Assembly (NCBI GenBank): GCA_963781785.1
Contig: CAWAHD010000001.1
Coordinates: forward strand, 2,294,001 to 2,358,000
Source: CAWAHD01 sp963781785
GTDB lineage: Bacteria; Planctomycetota; Planctomycetia; Isosphaerales; Isosphaeraceae
Length of the DNA: 64,000 bases
Reading direction: 5' to 3'
This document shows positions 47,316 to 57,079 of this stretch, piece by piece (position 1 is the stretch's first letter; each line of letters opens with the position of its first letter). A model generated the notes under the pieces. It did no database searches. It saw only the letters and a list, made by a program, of their open reading frames with translations, and was not told where the DNA came from. Made by a program: the position numbers and the translations under genes.

Positions 47316-48172
47316 TCAGGACCCGGGCGTGGCGTGCCGCACCAGCGGTCCCAGGACTTCCATCGCCGCAAGAGCGGCTGCATCAGGGTCATCGAGGAAC
47401 GGGTACAGCTCCACCGTCAGCCAGCCATCGTAGCCGGTCGCGCGGATGGCCCCGATCACCTCCGCGAAATCGATGGCGCCGGTCCCCGGCACCAGGTGGT
47501 GGTGCACGCGAGTGGCGGCGATGTCTTCGAGGTGGTAATGGCGGATGTGCGGCGCCAGCCTGGCGATGCTTCGGGGCAGGTCTTCGGCGACGCAGTACGC
47601 GTGCCCGACGTCGAAGTTCAATCCGATCGAGGGGGCGGCCAGCCGTTCGGCGACTTCGAGGTACTGGTCGGTCGTTTCCAGGAGCAGGCCGGGCTCCGGC
47701 TCGATCAAGAGCAGGACTCCGTGGTCGAACGCGTGCTGGGCCAGGGGCTTGAGTACCTCGACAAAAAGGTCGATGGCCTCGCCGCGCGGCTGCCCGGGCA
47801 AAAGCGGTCCGCCGGGCTCGGTGGTGATGTGCGGAGCGCCCAGCTCTGCGCAGAGCGAGAGTGCCCGCTTCGTGTGGTCGATCCGGACCTGGCGATAATG
47901 CGGCTCTGGCTCGATGAACGAAGGATGCCAGTACGGCTGGCGACGGTCGTTGATCGCGTTCATCATGAACGCGTTGACGTTCGAGAACGCGAGTCCATTC
48001 CCGGCCATCGCGTCCAGGATGGACCGCTTCTGGACGTCGAGCAGACCCGCCGGCCAGGCATGCGGGACGTCGGCCAGGAGCTCGAGCCCCTCGTAGCCGA
48101 CGGCGGCGATCCGGCGCCAGCTTCGTCGAAGGGGTATCTCAAATACGCGTTGGTGCTGAAGGCGAGCCGCAT
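47316..48172 (-). CDS. TIM-barrel sugar phosphate isomerase/epimerase (EboE-like), frameshifted
   Basis: About 285 residues. The natural start MRLAFSTNAYLRYPFDEA is at 48172 in one frame; near 48120 a missing base moves the rest to another frame (WRRIAAVGYEGLELLADVPH). Metal-binding strands follow: NVNAFMMNAINDRRQPYWHP, LLIEPEPGLLLETTDQYL, IGLNFDVGHAYCVAEDLPRS and IRHYHLEDIAATRVHHHLVP, ending DGWLTVELYPFLDDPDAAAL. The NAFMMNAIND and YWHPSF features match proteins annotated EboE or EboE-like. It lies between the UbiA gene and the IS4 element. Confidence 0.78.
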
Positions 48173-48297
48173 GAAAAGTGAGTCCTTGGTCCTTGGGCCG
48201 ACACCGTGCCCCCTTCAAGAGGCGACTGGGACAGGGCGATAAAAAGGTGGTGTTACGCAGGCCGCGCGTTCATGCCGATTTCGTTGCGCGATACCTT

Positions 48298-48453
48298 CCC
48301 CCTCTCGCGAAGGGGGGGCAGGGGGGGTGATGAAAAGTCGGGGTCAGCGGCCCCGACGGGACTTGCCTGATGGCGTTGTTTTGGTTGGGCTGGGTCGAAC
48401 GACGGCGCGAGCAACCGATCCCTTTCTCCCCCTTGCGAAGGGGGGGCCAGGGG
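48298..48453 (+). repeat. two direct G-rich REP-like units left of the IS4 element
   Basis: Cores at 48298-48318 (CCCCCTCTCGCGAAGGGGGG) and 48428-48446 (CCCCCTTGCGAAGGGGGG). Between them lies AACGACGGCGCGAGC, as beside the 42.77 kb copy. The second ends GGGGCCAGGGG, the left target duplication of the IS4 element. Confidence 0.83.
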
Positions 48454-49882
48454 CTCAGAGGGAGGGGTTTTTCACAAGGTGAGACGAGGTATTGAGTTGG
48501 CAAGACACAGCCACCTACGTAGAACAAGAGGTAGGAACAACCATCTTGGTCACGGAGGGTTCGGCCATGTCTTGCCAAACTCCACTCTACTCGTGGATTG
48601 GCCAGGTCGTCTCGGCTTTTCCGCATCTTTCTCGGCCGCAGGCGACGGTGCTGGCGCTTTACAGTTTCGGTGCGATCCTGGCTCAGCGGTGCGGTCTGAA
48701 CAGCGTTACGGCGACCTTGGCCGCGTTGCTGGGCTTGGGTTACTCGACCATCCGATCGCGTTTGCAGGAGTTCTATCAACCGGCCTCGGCCAAGTCCGGA
48801 AGACAGCGACGCGAACTCGATGTCACCACCTGTTTCGCTCCCCTGTTGGCTTGGACCTTGAAACGGTGGCCGTCCAAGCGACTGGCCCTGGCTTTGGACG
48901 CCACCAGCCTGGGCGACCGTTTCACCGTCCTGTCGATCAGTGTCGTCTATCGCGGCAGTGCTTGCCCCGTGGCCTGGAAGATCGTGCAGGCCAACGTCCG
49001 GCACGCTTGGAAACCCGAATGGATCGCGCTGTTGCGCTCGTTTCAAACTCTGGTTCCCGCCGACTGGACCGTGATCGTCATGAGCGACCGCGGGTTGTAT
49101 GCCCGCTGGCTGTTTCAGGAGATCGTTGCTCTGGGTTGGCATCCCTTGATGCGAATCACTCACAGAGGCAAGTTCCGCAAGAACGGATCGCGGTCGAGCC
49201 TTCCGGTCACAGCATTCGTCGCGAAGGTCGGCCAGCGATGGCAAGGACGTGGTGTGGCCTTCCCGAAGGTGGCTCGGCGACGGCTCGATTGCACGCTCTT
49301 GGCCTGCTGGGAATCCGGTCACGACGAACCGTGGTTCGTTCGTGACCGACTTGGGGCCGGACCAGAGCGACAGTTTGTGGTACGGGATGAGGGCTTGGAT
49401 CGAACACGGGTTCAAACTGCTCAAACACGGAGGCTGGCAATGGCAGATGACCCGAATGACCGACCCCGACCGCGCGAGCCGACTGTGGCTGGTGCTGGCC
49501 GTCGCCACGCAGTACGTGCTGGCCATTGGTGGGGAAGCCGACGCGGGCGGCACAGAGGTCGAGACGCTCCCTGCGCCACCACCGACCTCGCAAACCACGC
49601 GCGCCGCCACGCGAACCACTGGTCGATCGGTTCAAACGCGACGACCTATTGCATGCCCCGTACTTCCGGCGCGAGAGCCTAAGAAGCGAGCGTCCGGGAC
49701 CAAACAACGCTTGGTGAGCGTCTTTCGACAAGGATTGGCGGCATTGGTCAGCATTCTGATCGCAGGGCATGCGTTGCCAAAACCTCGATGGAAACCAGAG
49801 CCGTGGTTGGCGATTCGAGTCAATTCAAGAACATGCTATGATCAACCCCCGACAACTGTTCCGAAAAACCCCTCCCTCTGAG
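48454..49882 (+). mobile_element. IS4-family insertion sequence
   Basis: A perfect 20-base terminal inverted repeat, CTCAGAGGGAGGGGTTTTTC, lies at 48454-48473 and, reversed, at 49863-49882. The 11 bases GGGGCCAGGGG occur directly outside both ends (48443-48453 and 49883-49893), matching the 11-13-base duplications known for the IS4 group. Length 1,429 bases. The element sits inside a G-rich REP-like unit, whose two halves rejoin when it is removed. Confidence 0.9.
48567..49881 (+). CDS. IS4-family transposase, frameshifted
   Basis: ATG 48567 follows GGAGGG by seven bases. The DDE core shows LALALDATSLGDRFTVLSIS, WTVIVMSDRGLYARWLFQEI and, after a one-base shift near 49341, VTDLGPDQSDSLWYGMRAWI followed by EHGFKLLKHGGWQWQMTRM (the YREK-type Glu region). 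The shift falls in TTCGTTCGTGACC, where one extra C breaks PWFVVTDLG. The C-terminus runs into the right inverted repeat. Whether the element is inactive or the shift is a sequence error cannot be told. Confidence 0.82.
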
Positions 49883-50091
49883 GGGGCCAGGGGGGGTGGG
49901 CCTGGGGCCTTGGACGTCGAAGAATGAAGAGCGCTCGACGGCCTTGTGACTGGCGGCGCCGCGACCAGCCCCCCTAACCCCCCCTTCGCAAGGGGGGGAA
50001 AAGGGCGCAACGAAATCGGGGGGAACGCGCGGCTCACGAAAGACCGACTTTTCATCAGCCCCCCCTCACCCCCCCCTTCACAAGGGAGGGA
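49883..50091 (-). repeat. two inverted G-rich REP-like units right of the IS4 element
   Basis: Cores at 49978-49997 (CCCCCCTTCGCAAGGGGGGG) and 50070-50090 (CCCCCCTTCACAAGGGAGGG). The first is followed by AAAAGGGCGCAACGAAATC and GGGGAACGCGCGGCTC, which recur after the 36.43 kb copy. Before it lies GCGCTCGACGGCCTTGTGAC, parallel to the spacer at 42.83 kb. Confidence 0.83.
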
Positions 50092-51320
50092 AAGTTGCTG
50101 GCGTCCCCGGGGCCGGTACCCGGCGCTCTTCGAGATGGCTGGCCAGCAGCTCGAATTGCCGGAAGAAATCGTTCTCGTCGACCCCTTCCGGGCTCTTGAA
50201 AAAGCACGCGAGATGCCGCATCAAGCCGCGGCCGCCCCGGCGTTTTTCGAGGTCGGCCAGGCGGGCCAGGTCGATGGCCAGCGGGGCAGCCAGCAGGCTG
50301 TCGCAGCCCTGCCACGTGAATTGAAGGGTCATCTTCGTGCCCAGAAAGCCCTGGAAGTGGATGTGGTCCCAGGCGGTCTTCCAATCTGCCATGTCCGCCA
50401 GGTACTCGATCGTGACGACGCTTGCGGGCTGGTAACCCAGGATCCGGCCGAGCACCTGGTCCTTCGAATCGACCTTGGATGATTTGTTGGCGGGATCGTC
50501 GAGGACCAGACCATCCCGATTGCCGAAGATGTTATGGCCGACCCAACTCAGAACCCGCAGGTTGCGCAAGGCGAACATCGGGGCCAGCACGGTCTTCATC
50601 AGGGTCTCGCCGGTCTTTCCATCTTTGCCGGCGTACAGTGAGCCCGTCAGGCCGGCCAGCTCGACGAGAGCGGGAATGGACCCCCCCAGGCTCGGCGTGA
50701 AATTGATGTACGTATGGCCCGCGCGGAAGGCTGCCAGTGCGTAAAGCGCAGCTCGCGGGAAGCAGATCAGGCGTGTTGCCGGCGAGCGCGGTCGTCAGGA
50801 GATCCCACCGCTGGTGGACCTCGCGGACCGGAAAAGGCGGCTCGGTGCTCGCCACGTTGAGGACGATCACGTGGTCGAGCGACTCCGATTTGGCGAACTC
50901 CGCCAGGTCGTCGGCGATCCGATCCACGGCCTGCCGCGCACCTGGCCCCGTCGTGGCCCCGTCCCAATCGGCCAGCTTGGAGATTGTGCGTCCGGTGCCG
51001 AGATGGGTCCCCGGGCGGATCCGCGCCGACGCGGCCGCCAGTTCGTCGCGGCACGCCGAAATCCAGTCAGCGGGGTAGATGCCGGAGAGCCGGCGAAATT
51101 CCTCGGCTGATTCGGCGAAGGTCGTGCGCCGGATGTCGTGGCCGCCGATCACGAAGTCGCCGGGGCCGGCAAGAGGCAAGCCTTGAAACCGGGGAAGCTC
51201 GGTGACCAGGCCGGTGCGGTCGGCCAGGCCGCGGGCCATCGCCGCCAGCCCCACGGTGACTGTCGTTCCGACACCCCCGAACGCTCCGATCAGCCAGAGC
51301 CCGACGCGGTGACCTGTCAT
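50078..51320 (-). CDS. inositol-3-phosphate synthase family protein, frameshifted
   Basis: About 413 residues. Converts glucose-6-phosphate to inositol-3-phosphate with NAD in known members. It begins VGLWLIGAFGGVGTTVTVGL, with GGHDIRRTTFAESAEEFRRL and VIVLNVASTEPPF. Near 50750 an extra base breaks the frame after TPDLLPAS; the other frame gives ALYALAAFRAGHTYINFTPS, then LGGSIPALVELAGL, GKDGKTGETLMKTVLAPMFA and LSWVGHNIFGNRDGLVLDD, all typical of the family. The end overlaps the G-rich repeat at 50.08 kb, so the last residues (PGTPATFPPL) may be repeat-derived. It starts the group cut by the IS4 element. Confidence 0.83.
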
Positions 51321-51709
51321 GGCGCTATCTAACCTGTAGGTGAACCCGGAAGCAATGGAGGAAGGGATCCGAGCGATCGCCCCGCTCGCGGCTGGCCGGT
51401 TGAACGAACAGAAAAAAGGGCGATCCCGGGCCGCCCTGGACCGTCAGGAGCTGATTCCATTATGGCCCGGATCAACCGGCCGTTCAACCGACTGATCCAA
51501 TCTGAGCTGGACCGGCTTCGAAAGGGGGGAAAAACGCGAAAGTGCGCGGGGATATGGCGGCCGATGGCCACAGATCAAATCGCCCGAATTCTGATGGACG
51601 TTGTCGACGGCTGGACTCGATCACGGGCCGGTTGCTACAATTCGTCGCTCGATTGGCACGTGTGGAATTGGCGACGCAGCGAGTCATTTCTCCGCGGTGA
51701 GGGCGAGGC
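51321..51709. other. intergenic, no gene seen
   Basis: Divergent spacer between the inositol phosphate synthase and CRTAC1 genes. It should hold both promoters; none was recognised. GAGGGCGAGG just before 51710 is the ribosome site of the CRTAC1 gene. Confidence 0.5.
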
Positions 51710-54628
51710 ATGCTTTCACGCCGGCTCCGTGCTGGTCTGTTCCTTCTCGTCTTGGTCGCGGCCGTGCTGGGATATGGCGGCGTGCGTGCACTGCGTAGTC
51801 GGCAGTTGAAGAGTGGGCTCGAAGAGGCCAAGCGCGAGATGGCGGCGGGCCGCCAGGGGACGGCGCGGCACCGGCTCATCGAGCTCGGGCAACTGGGCGG
51901 CGGCGACGGCGAAATCGAGTACGTGCTGGGCATCTGCGAGCTGAGCCAGGGCCGGCGCTCGGCCGCGCTGGCAGCATGGGAGCGCGTGCCGCCCTCGAGC
52001 CCCTGGGCGGCTCAGGCCGCCGTTCATCGCGGGCTGGCGCTGCTCGACGCCGGCCAGTACAGCCGCGCTGAGGAGATCCTCACCGCGGCCAGCGCCCGGG
52101 CAAGCGGGGCTGACGCGCTGCCCTTACTGCATGCCCTGGGCGTGCTCTACCAGATCGAGGGGCGGCAGGACGACCTGCGCGAGTCGATCATCGAGTCGTG
52201 GCCCTACACCGACACGCCCACCCTGCTGGTGCAAAAGCTGTCCTGGCACGATTCGGCACTGCTCGAGGTGGGAACGCTCTACAAAACCCTGGGCACTGGT
52301 CCCTCGGAAGACGATCGCGTATGGCTGGGGCGAGCCTACCTGGCCGCCCGCACCGGCAACCTGGACTCGGCCACCAGGTTGTTAACGGCCTGTCTCAAGC
52401 GCCGTCCCGACGACCCGGTCGTTTGGCGCGCGTTTCTGGAGCTGTCCCAGACGGCCGGCGACGTGGCGGGCGTGTGGCAGGCGCTCGAGCATCTGCCGGC
52501 GGCCGAGCTGGGCGCGGTCAACGTGGCCAGGATTCGCGCCTGGCTCGCGGCTCGGCTTGGCGATGGCGATCGTGAGCGCGCCGCCTTGCGCGCGCTGGTC
52601 GAGCGTGATCCGGGCGACACCGCCGCACTCGACCGCCTGACGGCGCTTGTGGCCCTGGCGGGCGAAGACCAAGAGGCTGCCCGGCTCCGGAAGAAGCGGG
52701 CCGAGGTCACGGCGGCTTGGGTGCGTTATCGCACGCTGCTGGCGGGTGAAGCGACGGCGAGTGGCCACGCCGAGCGCGCCAGCCTGGCCGAGCTCCTGGG
52801 CCGCCGGGTCGAGGCTCGCGGCTGGTCCGTGCTGCGCGACGGCCGGGCCGGCTCGCCCGGGCCTGGGCGTCCGCCCCTGGACCCGGAGCGCGCGGCGGAT
52901 CGTGTGCGCGCCCCAGGCAACCCGGCCGGCCAGACCGTCGCCGCGCTGTGCGCCGATTTGCGACCCGGCCCGCCGCCCTTGCGCCGGCCCGCCGTCGCCG
53001 CCATTGCGGCCGCGACCCCTCAATTTGCCGACGCCGCCCTGGCAGCAGGCCTGCGCTTCATCCACGATAATGGTGAATCACCCTTGAAACGCCTGCCCGA
53101 GACCAACAGCGGCGGCGTCGCGCTCCTCGACTACGACCGCGACGGCTGGCTCGACGTGTACGCCGTGCAGGGCGGTCCCTTGCCGCCGGTTCCGCACGAG
53201 CCCTGCGGCGACCACCTGTTTCGCAACCGGGGCGACGGCACGTTCGAGGATGTGACCGGACACTCCGGCATCGCCAAGATGCCCGGCGGTTATGGACACG
53301 GCGTGGCGGTCGGCGATTACGACAACGACGGCGACCCCGACCTGTTCATCACGCGCTGGCAAGCCTATGCACTCTGCCGCAACCGGGGCGACGGCACGTT
53401 CGAGGACGTGACCGCCCAGGCGGGCCTGGGCGGCAACCGCGACTGGCCGACGTCGGCTGCCTGGGCCGACCTCGACGGCGATGGCGATCTCGATCTCTAC
53501 GTGTGTCACTATGCGGTCTATGACCTCGAGCACGCGCGTGTCTGTCCGGGCCGTCAAAGGGGCGTCAACCAGTACTGTAGCCCGCGCTACTTCGAGGCGG
53601 TTGCCGACCACGTGTTTCGCAACGATGGCGGGCGGTTTGTCGACGTGACGCGCGCGGCCGGGTTTGTCGACCCCGGCGGGCGCGGACAGGGCGTCGTGGC
53701 CGCCAACCTCGACGACGACGACCAGATCGACCTGTATGTGGCCAACGACCTGTCTGCCAATTACCTCTTTCACAACCTGGGGGGCTTTCGCTTCGAAGAA
53801 ATCGCCCATCCGGCCGGTGCCGCCACCAGTGGCACGGGGGCCTACCAGGCGGGCATGGGGATCGCCTGCGGCGACTTCGACGGCGACGGCCGGCCCGACC
53901 TGGCCGTCACCAACTTTTACGGCGAGTCGACCACGTTCTTCCGCAACTTGGGCCGCGGCCTGTTCTGCGACGAGACCGCCGCGATCGGCCTGGCCGCTCC
54001 TACGCGCTGCCTGCTCGGCTTTGGAGTCGCCTGGCTCGATGCCAACAACGACGGCCGGCTTGACCTGATCTCGGCCAACGGCCACGTCGAGGACCAGCGC
54101 CCGGCCTTTCCCTGGAAAATGCCCACGCAGTTGCTCTTGGGTGGCTCGGACGGACGGCTGCACGCGCCGCCCGGTGCGGGCGGCGAAGTATTTCAGCAGC
54201 TCCACCTGGGCCGCGGCCTGGCCTGCGGCGACCTCGACAACGACGGCCGGGTCGACGTGCTGGTGCAGTCGCAGAACGAGCCGCTCGCTTTCCTGCACAA
54301 CCAGACGCAGGCCGGCGGCCACTGGGTCACGCTCGACCTGGAGGGCGTAGAGTCCAATCGCGACGCGGTGGGCGCGCGGGCGTCGGTTCTGGCCGGCGGC
54401 CGCCAGCGGGTCGTCGAGCGAATCGGCGGCGGCAGCTTTCAGTCTGCCGCCGACCCCAGGCTGCACTTCGGTCTGGGCGATGCGACGGCCATCGATCGGC
54501 TCGAGGTGCGCTGGCCTTCAGGGCGACTGGAGAAGTACATTGGCTTGCGGGTGGACCGCGGCTACAAAGTGCGCGAAGGGAGCCCCGAAGTCGAGCCCTT
54601 GCGCGGCTTCAAGCGGCCTTCCGGTTGA
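51710..54628 (+). CDS. CRTAC1/ASPIC-UnbV family protein with TPR-like and FG-GAP repeats
   Basis: 972 residues. An N-terminal anchor (LRAGLFLLVLVAAVLGYGG) is followed by a TPR-like helical region to about residue 340 (ATRLLTACLKRRPDDPVVWR). From about 435, FG-GAP/VCBS calcium-binding blades appear: LLDYDRDGWLDVYAVQ, VGDYDNDGDPDLFITRW, ADLDGDGDLDLYVCHYAVY, CGDFDGDGRPDLAVTNFYGE and CGDLDNDGRVDVLVQSQNE. The C-terminal ASPIC/UnbV domain has SNRDAVGARASVLAGGR and AIDRLEVRWPSGRLEKY. Such proteins are exported or surface-bound and common in planctomycetes; function is poorly known. Intact. Confidence 0.92.
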   Translation: MLSRRLRAGLFLLVLVAAVLGYGGVRALRSRQLKSGLEEAKREMAAGRQGTARHRLIELGQLGGGDGEIEYVLGICELSQGRRSAALAAWERVPPSSPWAAQAAVHRGLALLDAGQYSRAEEILTAASARASGADALPLLHALGVLYQIEGRQDDLRESIIESWPYTDTPTLLVQKLSWHDSALLEVGTLYKTLGTGPSEDDRVWLGRAYLAARTGNLDSATRLLTACLKRRPDDPVVWRAFLELSQTAGDVAGVWQALEHLPAAELGAVNVARIRAWLAARLGDGDRERAALRALVERDPGDTAALDRLTALVALAGEDQEAARLRKKRAEVTAAWVRYRTLLAGEATASGHAERASLAELLGRRVEARGWSVLRDGRAGSPGPGRPPLDPERAADRVRAPGNPAGQTVAALCADLRPGPPPLRRPAVAAIAAATPQFADAALAAGLRFIHDNGESPLKRLPETNSGGVALLDYDRDGWLDVYAVQGGPLPPVPHEPCGDHLFRNRGDGTFEDVTGHSGIAKMPGGYGHGVAVGDYDNDGDPDLFITRWQAYALCRNRGDGTFEDVTAQAGLGGNRDWPTSAAWADLDGDGDLDLYVCHYAVYDLEHARVCPGRQRGVNQYCSPRYFEAVADHVFRNDGGRFVDVTRAAGFVDPGGRGQGVVAANLDDDDQIDLYVANDLSANYLFHNLGGFRFEEIAHPAGAATSGTGAYQAGMGIACGDFDGDGRPDLAVTNFYGESTTFFRNLGRGLFCDETAAIGLAAPTRCLLGFGVAWLDANNDGRLDLISANGHVEDQRPAFPWKMPTQLLLGGSDGRLHAPPGAGGEVFQQLHLGRGLACGDLDNDGRVDVLVQSQNEPLAFLHNQTQAGGHWVTLDLEGVESNRDAVGARASVLAGGRQRVVERIGGGSFQSAADPRLHFGLGDATAIDRLEVRWPSGRLEKYIGLRVDRGYKVREGSPEVEPLRGFKRPSG

Positions 54629-54676
54629 TGGGGCGTGCCTTGACACCGACAACATCAGCGACTTTTGCCCACCCAC

Positions 54677-56980
54677 TCAAGGCAGCGTGGAATAGATCAC
54701 GATGTTGCCCGCGATCCGGATTGCACTTTCGTAAGTGTACCCTTTGCACTCGATGCCGGTGTGATGTTCGAGGGCGCAGCCGATGTCGTACTTCGAATAG
54801 ATGATGGCCCAGTGGTCGCTGATGCGGACCCCTTCGAGCTGGGGGTAGTCGCGGCCGCCGCCGGCTCCCTTGGTGTATTCAACGTCTTTCAGGTCAGCCC
54901 CGACCTTGGTCGTGAAGAGCTCGTCTTCGCGGGGGATGGGCACCAGAGGGTTCGTGGGCAAAAGCTCGCTGACGAAGCGGCGGAATGCCGCGTCGAAGGC
55001 GGGGCTACCGCAGGCCGCGTCGGCAAAGAGCGTGCCGCCGCCCGGGTCGAGGTGGCGGCGCAGGGATTCCAGATCCTCCTTGGCGAACGACAGCGACGCG
55101 CGGCCGTGGATGTAAATGAGCGGGAAATAAACCAGGTTGGGATCGCGCGGAAACAGGTCTTTCTGGGTGATCGCGACGTCGAAGCGATAGGGAGGCTTGC
55201 GCAGCGCGTCCATCAGGTTGGGGATCGCCTGCGGCGCGACGTTCCAGTCGCCGGCGTGCATGAGCTTGGCGATCCGCAAAGCGCCCCGCTTGGGAGGGGT
55301 GTCCTTGAAGTTGTGCACCTCGCGGATCACCAGCTTGTCGGCGGGCATCTCTCGGCCCGTGGCGTAGTCGATCACGTTCTGGCCGACCTTGATCGCCTTC
55401 ACGACCGCCGGATTTGCGGGGCTGTGCTCGCACTGGTTCCAGTAGCACGAGAGATCTTCCGGAGAATAAATGACCACGGTCCGGCAGCCGTGCTCGATTC
55501 CCCACAGCGGATGGATGTCCGGAGCCAAGAGGTGCCGGGCGCGCCAGACCGGGTGCTCATCGGAAAGGGGCCGCAGCCGGTACGCCTCCTCGGGGAACAC
55601 TTCCTTCATCAGCCGGGTGAAGCCCTCATGGAATTCCTTGTTGCCGCAGCACGCTTCAGCGAAGATGAAGCCGCCCTGCTCGACGAAATCGCGCAGGTTT
55701 TGCTTGGCGATTGCGGAGAATTGCGGGGCTTCGTGCCCGTTGAAGAAGACGATCGGGGCCTGGAGCATCTCCGCAACCGAGGCGATGTTGGGATCGACCA
55801 CCTGCCAGGTCAGCAGGTTTTTCCAGTCGACGGACACGATGTTGACGATGTTGCGAATGTCGTCCGGATCGTTGTTCCAGTCCATCGAGGGTCCATGGCG
55901 CAGCTTGTTGACCAAGACCGGCGCGCGACCCTTGGCCAGAAAGAGCAGCGAGAAGCAGGTTGCCAGGACGTGGTCCGGATCATCCTCGACCAGTTGCCCT
56001 CTCCAGTAGCCCAACTGTTGTTGCTCGTGGACAAGCTCTTCGGCCCCCAGGCGATACCAGTCGTGCTGGCCGAAGAACCGCACGCCGGCGAGCCGGCCGG
56101 CGCGCTCCAGGCCGTAGAGATAGTAATACTTCCACTGCTGGCCGGCCCCGAAATTCTGGCCGACTTGAAAGTGGCTGGCGAGCCAGTCGATCCCGTACTG
56201 AAGATTCTTGTTGGCGCCACCTTTGCCGCAATTGTGGATCGCGGCGTCCTCCAGGAACTCCTGGCCCTGGAACCGCCGCAGGCCGGAGATGATCAGGCTC
56301 GACACGCCCGCGCAGGTCATGCTGGCCGTCGAGTTCCCGGAATCGGGCGTGTATGCCCAGCTTCCGTCGCGCTTCTGGCTCTTTTCCCAGTAGTTGCGCG
56401 ATAGCTCCCAGACCGACGGCTTGACCGGGATGCCCACCTCGCTGGCGGCGTGCAGACCCAGGAGCGCGTACTGCGTGTTGGAATTGTCGCCGGGCCGACC
56501 GCGCTTGGACTCGGAGTAGCTCCAGGAACCCGGCCAGAACTGGGGATCGCCGGGCTTGATCTGGGCTCGTTCCAGCCAGTCGACGTTGGCGGCAATCCGC
56601 AGCTTGTCCCGCGCCGGGTCGGCGATGGCAAAGACCATGGTCTGAAGCGAGATCGCGTACGTGCTGCGCAGGTCCTGGGGACCGAAGCCGCGCAGGTAGT
56701 CAATCGCCTTGTTGAGCGGGGGTGCGTTGGGCTTCTCACCGGCCGTGATCAGAGCCAGGGTAACCAGGCTGGTCACTCCGGACCGGGCGTCGTTCTCGAT
56801 GTCGGCCCACGAGCCGTCGTCGCGCTGAAGACCTTTCAGGTACCGAACGCCGTCGCGAATCGCCCGCTCGACCTCCTCGCGGGTCACGGCGGCCGGGCAG
56901 GAAACCGTGCCGGCCAGCACGACGAAGACCGCCAGGACCAGAGCCACGAACGAGCGAGCGCTCGTGAAGATGCGGCACAT
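54677..56980 (-). CDS. DUF4159 protein with N-terminal prenyltransferase/cyclase-like repeats
   Basis: 767 residues. Signal peptide (FVALVLAVFVVLAGTVSCPA), then an alpha/alpha toroid of the squalene-cyclase type: DGVRYLKGLQRDDGSWADIE, FWPGSWSYSESKRGRPGDNS, YWEKSQKRDGSWAYTPDSGN and LQYGIDWLASHFQVGQNFG. The QW-like repeats are present but no cyclase DxDD motif was seen. The second half is DUF4159: QVVDPNIASVAEMLQAPIVF, EQGGFIFAEACCGNKEFHEG and again RRHLDPGGGTLFADAACGSP, so it seems to be duplicated. In planctomycetes DUF4159 genes accompany MoxR/DUF58/BatA genes, here 2 kb away. It is convergent with the CRTAC1 gene. Confidence 0.9.
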   Translation of the reverse strand: MCRIFTSARSFVALVLAVFVVLAGTVSCPAAVTREEVERAIRDGVRYLKGLQRDDGSWADIENDARSGVTSLVTLALITAGEKPNAPPLNKAIDYLRGFGPQDLRSTYAISLQTMVFAIADPARDKLRIAANVDWLERAQIKPGDPQFWPGSWSYSESKRGRPGDNSNTQYALLGLHAASEVGIPVKPSVWELSRNYWEKSQKRDGSWAYTPDSGNSTASMTCAGVSSLIISGLRRFQGQEFLEDAAIHNCGKGGANKNLQYGIDWLASHFQVGQNFGAGQQWKYYYLYGLERAGRLAGVRFFGQHDWYRLGAEELVHEQQQLGYWRGQLVEDDPDHVLATCFSLLFLAKGRAPVLVNKLRHGPSMDWNNDPDDIRNIVNIVSVDWKNLLTWQVVDPNIASVAEMLQAPIVFFNGHEAPQFSAIAKQNLRDFVEQGGFIFAEACCGNKEFHEGFTRLMKEVFPEEAYRLRPLSDEHPVWRARHLLAPDIHPLWGIEHGCRTVVIYSPEDLSCYWNQCEHSPANPAVVKAIKVGQNVIDYATGREMPADKLVIREVHNFKDTPPKRGALRIAKLMHAGDWNVAPQAIPNLMDALRKPPYRFDVAITQKDLFPRDPNLVYFPLIYIHGRASLSFAKEDLESLRRHLDPGGGTLFADAACGSPAFDAAFRRFVSELLPTNPLVPIPREDELFTTKVGADLKDVEYTKGAGGGRDYPQLEGVRISDHWAIIYSKYDIGCALEHHTGIECKGYTYESAIRIAGNIVIYSTLP

Positions 56981-57079
56981 CGATTAGCCTCCCCCGCCCA
57001 GCCGAGCGATCCCTTGACGTGCGTTACCTCCTTTAGCATGACATAGAGGGGCGCGGGTTCACAAGATGGCCTGCCGGTC

